Below are positions 14,688 to 16,798 of a DNA stretch of 16,798 bases, piece after piece. The stretch spans positions 1-16,798 of the forward strand of contig CAYQJS010000079.1 of assembly GCA_964417895.1 (NCBI GenBank), read 5' to 3'. The DNA is from CAYQJS01 sp964417895. GTDB taxonomy: Bacteria > Chloroflexota > UBA6077 > SHYK01. The position numbers and the translations under genes were made by a program. The notes beneath the pieces were generated by a model that worked only from the letters and a program-made list of their open reading frames with translations, was not told the origin of the DNA and ran no database searches. How positions within the stretch are numbered: position 1 is the stretch's first letter; every line of letters starts with the position of its first letter.

Positions 14688-15439
14688 TGCGAGCCCGTCC
14701 GATCCGGCACCGCCGGCCACTGGCGCAGCAGCTTGCCGTAGCCCTCGACGCTGTAGCGCCGGCCGAGCTGCGAGAGGATGAACCACAGCATCGCTGGATT
14801 GCTGGCGACGACAGGAAGCTCGCTCTCCTTTTCGAGGACCTCGATGACCTTGAGGGGGTCGAGCACCGCGCCCTGGAAGTAGATGGCGTCCACGCGCCCG
14901 GCCTGGTCCAGCGCGGACCTGGCGCGCCGGCGGACCTCATCGGGGTCGAGGATGGACGCTTCCGTCACGCGGTCGAACTCCCCGAACGTGCTCGCCTCAA
15001 TGCCGCGCGTCGCGAGATAGTCGCGAATGCGAGCGTTCATCCGCTCGGTGAAGGGCGTCATCAGCAGCACGCGGCTCGCGCCGAACGCGTTGAGCGCGAC
15101 GCTGCAGGCGTTGAGGGCCGTGGTGACGGGCACGGAGAGCGCGCGGCGCAGTGCATCGTGGAGCCCGAGGTTCATCACTTCGAGGGGCGCTGCCGGCACG
15201 ATGAGAGCGTGCCAGCCGCGCTCGGACACGAGATCGACTGCTTTGTCCAGGAGTGGCTGGAGGTTCCCATGGAGGTCGTAGCGAATATCGAAGTTGTCCG
15301 TAGACTCGTCGAGGACGTGCAGCCCTTCGAACTCCAGGCTTACGCCTGCCGGCACAAGCGCCCGGAAATCCTCCAGGTGACCGCTCACGCCGCCCGCGCC
15401 GGCGTTGGTGAATCCAATCCGCAGCTGGTCAGTAGCCAT
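14684..15439 (-). CDS. Asp/Glu racemase / maleate isomerase superfamily protein lacking both catalytic Cys
   Basis: Protein of 251 aa. RIGFTNAGAGGVSGH at the N-terminus, the repeated DALIxxPA-type strands and SRVLLMTPFTERMNARI (122-138) match the Asp/Glu racemase and maleate isomerase/arylmalonate decarboxylase superfamily. That group normally uses one or two catalytic Cys. Here the first position reads IVPAAPLEV (A83/A84) and the second YFQGAVLDPL (G190). The only Cys, C112, lies in ALNACSVAL, which is not a catalytic position in the family as I know it. A changed chemistry, or binding only, is plausible. The ATG at 15439 has GGAGGGAG (15446-15453) upstream. It overlaps the epimerase start by 4 bases and follows the tandem repeat region. 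Confidence 0.83.
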   Translation of the reverse strand: MATDQLRIGFTNAGAGGVSGHLEDFRALVPAGVSLEFEGLHVLDESTDNFDIRYDLHGNLQPLLDKAVDLVSERGWHALIVPAAPLEVMNLGLHDALRRALSVPVTTALNACSVALNAFGASRVLLMTPFTERMNARIRDYLATRGIEASTFGEFDRVTEASILDPDEVRRRARSALDQAGRVDAIYFQGAVLDPLKVIEVLEKESELPVVASNPAMLWFILSQLGRRYSVEGYGKLLRQWPAVPDRTGSQ

Positions 15440-15705
15440 TTGTATCTCCCTCCATAACCCTCCCCACAATGGGGACGGGACCGTAGTGGCTTAGTGGGTC
15501 ATTTCGTATGAACGCGGGAGTTACCCCCCTCCCTAACCCTCCCCCTCAAGGGGGGAGGGGACCCGTTCTCTTCCCCTCAAGGGGGAGGGGACCCGTTCTC
15601 TTCCCCTCAAGGGGGAGGGGACCCGTTTTCTTCCCCCTCCCTCTCAAGGGGGGACCTGTTCTCTCCCCTCCCTCTCGACGGCGGGTGGCTGGGGTGGGGT
15701 GACCC
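15440..15705. other. Spacer between the amidohydrolase and racemase-like genes
   Basis: It holds the ribosome site of the downstream gene, the tandem repeat array (15541-15665) and related G/C-rich text such as CCCTCCATAACCCTCCCC (15448-15465). A plus-strand 64-codon ORF across it only translates the repeat and is not a gene. Confidence 0.5.
15541..15665. repeat. Tandem array of 30-bp G/C-rich units with internal hairpins
   Basis: Three consecutive near-identical 30-base units occupy 15541-15570, 15571-15600 and 15601-15630, followed by a degenerate fourth to about 15665. Each contains CCCCTCAAGGGGG, a short self-complementary hairpin, then GAGGGGACCCGTT. The units differ at one or two bases (e.g. 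GTTTTC for GTTCTC in the third). It has no spacers and is too short and continuous for a CRISPR array. It looks like an expanded dispersed intergenic repeat of this genome. Confidence 0.85.
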
Positions 15706-16764
15706 TTACAGTCGGTAGAAGGCCCTCGGGTTGTCTTCCAGGATCTTGCGCACCGCGTTTTTGCTGATCTTCCCCTCGTCGCCCCAGCGTTGGAGGATCT
15801 CGAAGGACTGGATCTCGGCCGAGGCGTCGGCGTGCGAGTAGTCCGTGCCGAGCATAAGGTTGTCCTCGGTACCGAATCGCAACAGGTAGGGCAGGTCCTC
15901 GACCGTCTGGCAGGTAACGAAGAGGCGGTTCTGGCGAAACAGGTCGTCTTTCAATTCCAACGTGTAAGCCCACGCCATGCGCTCGCGCCGGGCCGTGAGG
16001 CGGTCCAGCACGTACGGAATCCACGACGCCCCCGCTTCGATGAAGCCGAAGCGCAGCCTGGTGAACTTATCGGCGAGGCCGTGGAACACCACGCTGTAGA
16101 AGGCCTCCGGGATGTTGACGGGGATCCCCTCGGAGGGCGCGAGGCTCGCGGGGCCGGGGTCCCCGGAGCCGGTGTGGATGCACATCGGGAGGCCGAGATC
16201 GTTGGCCTCCTCGTAGACGGGGAAGAAGTACGGATCGGTGACGCGCTTCCCCAGGTCGGTGGCCAGCTTGAAGAACCCGGCGGCGCCCCGCTCGTTCGCC
16301 CATCGCAGCTCGTCGACCGCCGCGTCGATGTCCAGGAAGGGCAGGAGCGCTACCCAGCGAAGACGGCCGCCGCTCTGAGCGCATTTCTCCGCCAGCCAGC
16401 GGTTGTAGCTCTTGCAGAGCGCGACCTGGATCTCGGGGGTGCCCGTCAGGTAATGCAGGAAGAGGGTGGGGTAGATCACCTGGAGGTCCACCCCCAGCTC
16501 GTCCATGTGCCGTACCCTGGCGTCGACATCTTTCAGCTCGCGGGTCACCTCGGTGGTCCCGGTGCGCCTGTCATCGCGGATGCGGCGAAGGTGCAACTGC
16601 CCGTCGATCAGCCAGTAGCGGGTGTAGCCAGGCGCCGCTCTACCAGGCGCCATCTCCTCCATCGGCGTGACGGTGATGGGTTTGTACCGGGCCTCAGACG
16701 CGGCCATGTAGCGCCAGGTGTCATCGCATTCGTCTACGTGCGTATCGGCATCAACGATTCGCAT
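15706..16764 (-). CDS. Amidohydrolase_2 family protein (metal-dependent hydrolase/decarboxylase)
   Basis: Protein of 352 aa of the ACMSD-like amidohydrolase_2 group (PF04909). It begins MRIVDADTHVDE with the first metal ligand pair of the type D-x-H-x-[DE]. LKDVDARVRHMDELGVDLQVIYP follows, the common family signature. MCIHTGSGD holds the central His, FGFIEAGASW and LMLGTDYSHADA the late Asp, with FILEDNPRAFYRL-type text at the end. The family includes decarboxylases and hydrolases of aromatic acid degradation, so it fits the VOC and epimerase neighbourhood. The ATG at 16764 has GGGAGGGCAGGAAC upstream, a strong ribosome site. It is first of the minus-strand right-flank genes; the repeat array separates it from the racemase-like gene. 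Confidence 0.9.
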   Translation of the reverse strand: MRIVDADTHVDECDDTWRYMAASEARYKPITVTPMEEMAPGRAAPGYTRYWLIDGQLHLRRIRDDRRTGTTEVTRELKDVDARVRHMDELGVDLQVIYPTLFLHYLTGTPEIQVALCKSYNRWLAEKCAQSGGRLRWVALLPFLDIDAAVDELRWANERGAAGFFKLATDLGKRVTDPYFFPVYEEANDLGLPMCIHTGSGDPGPASLAPSEGIPVNIPEAFYSVVFHGLADKFTRLRFGFIEAGASWIPYVLDRLTARRERMAWAYTLELKDDLFRQNRLFVTCQTVEDLPYLLRFGTEDNLMLGTDYSHADASAEIQSFEILQRWGDEGKISKNAVRKILEDNPRAFYRL

Positions 16765-16798
16765 GTTCCTGCCCTCCCACCTTCAATTGCGGATTGCG

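Noticed and set aside
14687..15457. Plus-strand ORF of 256 codons opposite the racemase-like gene
   Set aside because: Antisense shadow; the minus strand carries the superfamily motifs, a good ribosome site and the ATGA coupling.
15541..15665. Possible CRISPR array
   Set aside because: Units are directly adjacent with no unique spacers, and no cas gene is present.

Overview
The window is GC-rich and gene-dense. It comes from a bacterium with Shine-Dalgarno-led genes, frequent GTG/TTG starts, and short G/C-rich intergenic repeats. The gene content (an AMDH-type amidohydrolase, a two-domain VOC protein, a MetE-like protein, an Asp-box propeller and an alpha/beta-hydrolase_10 remnant) resembles uncultivated soil lineages such as Rokubacteria, Tectomicrobia/NC10 or Chloroflexi. 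The nuclease/ATPase pair looks actinobacterial in style. This placement is an impression from family knowledge only. No rRNA, tRNA, CRISPR array, integrase or intact transposase was recognised.

Left flank (1-4916): a catabolic-type locus. Three minus-strand genes lie in tight succession, in transcription order: a MetE-C-like zinc methyltransferase homologue (2435-3613, TTG start), an Asp-box beta-propeller (1252-2415) and a DUF6282-like metal-dependent hydrolase (225-1223, GTG start). Divergent from them is a two-domain VOC/extradiol-dioxygenase-like protein (3705-4916).

Middle (about 4917-13710): a plastic accessory island inserted in the catabolic genes. It holds an MNT nucleotidyltransferase/HEPN toxin-antitoxin-type pair (5182-5944). 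Next is a decayed second copy of the VOC 3' end (6006-6266), joined to a short remnant of an alpha/beta-hydrolase 3' end. Then come a HigA-like antitoxin with only a frameshifted, truncated stump of its HigB-like toxin, and a glycoside hydrolase truncated just after its acid/base motif. Two small orphans follow: a three-helix membrane protein and a zinc-ribbon protein. The last part is an SbcD-like nuclease plus SMC/YhaN-like ATPase pair (9026-12274), divergent from a Ymh-type HEPN protein (12468-13217). The island ends with a larger piece of the same alpha/beta-hydrolase 3' end (about 13291-13710), so remnants of one gene lie at both edges.

Right flank (13725-16764): minus-strand catabolic genes again. 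These are an amidohydrolase_2, a tandem G/C-rich repeat array of 30-bp units, an Asp/Glu-racemase-like protein lacking both catalytic cysteines, and an overlapping NAD-dependent epimerase with an atypical active site. The most promising candidate system is the nuclease/ATPase/HEPN cluster at 9026-13217. It combines DNA-end processing machinery with a likely RNase-fold protein inside a toxin-antitoxin-rich island. A defence role is inference from context.
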